NCBI RefSeq assembly: GCF_900115905.1
Contig: NZ_FOYD01000012.1
Span: 32,104 to 87,552, forward strand
Origin: Halopseudomonas formosensis
GTDB lineage: Bacteria > Pseudomonadota > Gammaproteobacteria > Pseudomonadales > Pseudomonadaceae
Reading direction: 5' to 3'
DNA length: 55,449 bases
Shown here piece by piece: positions 55,202 to 55,449 of the stretch (its first letter is position 1; every line of letters starts with the position of its first letter). The notes below the pieces were generated by a model, which searched no databases, was not told where the DNA came from, and saw nothing but the letters and a program-made list of their open reading frames with translations. The position numbers and the translations under genes are program-made.

Positions 55202-55449
55202 ATGACGCAAGAACCCGACATCAAGCGCTGGACAGCCAAACGCAAAGCGGAGCTGATCAAGCAGATCTACCGAGGGCAGACTACAGTGCCCGAGGCTGCG
55301 CGCCACTACGATCTCACCCAGCAGGAGATCGAGAAGTGGATGGACGATGCCGAAGCTGGAATGGAAAACGCCCTTAAGGCCAATCCCAAGGATATCGCCG
55401 AGCAGTATGAAACCCAGCTGCGCGAACTCCGGGAAGCCTATGGCGAGGC
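55202..55449 (+). CDS. Transposase orfA, IS3-type (DUF1153-like), partial
   Basis: An open frame begins at ATG 55202 and runs off the window end (82 complete codons). It reads MTQEPDIKRWTAKRKAELIK..., contains a helix-turn-helix (TVPEAARHYDLTQQEIEKWM) and continues GMENAL...EQYETQLRELREAYGEA. From memory this matches the small HTH protein (DUF1153-like) encoded first in a group of two-frame insertion sequences. GGAG lies 8 bp upstream. The orfB transposase and right end lie outside the window. Confidence 0.8.
   Translation, partial: MTQEPDIKRWTAKRKAELIKQIYRGQTTVPEAARHYDLTQQEIEKWMDDAEAGMENALKANPKDIAEQYETQLRELREAYGE

Larger units (their letters stand above)
55131..55449 (+). mobile_element. 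Left part of an insertion sequence (partial)
   Basis: The transposase frame at 55202 implies an element whose left end lies between the purC start (55076) and 55202. The sequence from TGTGAGTATA at 55131 is a possible terminal repeat because it begins with TG, but the matching right end is not in the window, so the boundary is a guess. Confidence 0.5.

Overview
The window is about 55 kb of GC-rich gammaproteobacterial chromosome. Gene content and order point to Pseudomonadaceae: complete division and cell-wall (dcw) cluster, rnpB next to mraZ, secA/dciA/lpxC, rplM-rpsI-petABC-sspAB, rsmI-lpoA-yraN-diaA-dolP. A marine Pseudomonas relative such as Halopseudomonas would fit, but that is an inference. 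Nearly everything is core genome; accessory material lies at the two ends, at 3.6-10 kb and at 48-54 kb.

Layout. 1-342: three tandem palindromic repeats. 343-3549: FKBP isomerase diverging from a purine permease-trmA pair. 3672-5123: MocR-type regulator with a TTG start and a palindrome over its probable promoter. 5120-9911: two large divergent lipoproteins with alpha/beta-hydrolase signatures, separated by stacked palindromes. 10068-10583: lone FimT/GspH-type pseudopilin. 10610-18746: argJ, secA, an M23 peptidase, dciA, lpxC, ftsZ. 18853-34295 (minus strand): ftsA, ftsQ, ddlB, murC, murG, ftsW, murD, mraY, murF, murE, ftsI, ftsL, rsmH, mraZ, mostly with overlapping or nearly touching ends, read from a clear sigma70-type promoter with three 10-bp-phased MraZ-like boxes. 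34600-34955: RNase P RNA. 34956-35348: no gene; two inverted copies of a structured repeat.

35349-39692: rsmI diverging from lpoA-yraN-diaA-dolP (envelope maintenance and replication timing). 39785-44729 (minus): sspB, sspA, the cytochrome bc1 genes petC, petB and petA, rpsI and rplM, with good terminators. 45001-47908: Tas-type aldo/keto reductase, zapE, small hydrolase. 48083-52046: zapG-like gene, then an MCE lipid-transport operon (STAS-MlaE permease, MlaF ATPase, MlaD protein, PqiC-type lipoprotein). 52048-54191: AEC transporter and MFS transporter. 54366-55076: purC. 55202-end: start of a transposase orfA, so an insertion sequence sits just upstream of purC.

The core genes cooperate in making and dividing the envelope: the Mur enzymes make lipid II, FtsW/FtsI polymerise it at the ring built by FtsZ/FtsA/FtsQ/FtsL, LpxC commits LPS synthesis, SecA exports, LpoA activates a PBP, and the MCE operon probably moves lipids. 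I do not see a defence system, CRISPR array, prophage or biosynthetic cluster. The least explained items are the covarying repeats beside rnpB, the divergent lipoprotein-hydrolase pair, and the insertion sequence at the right edge.
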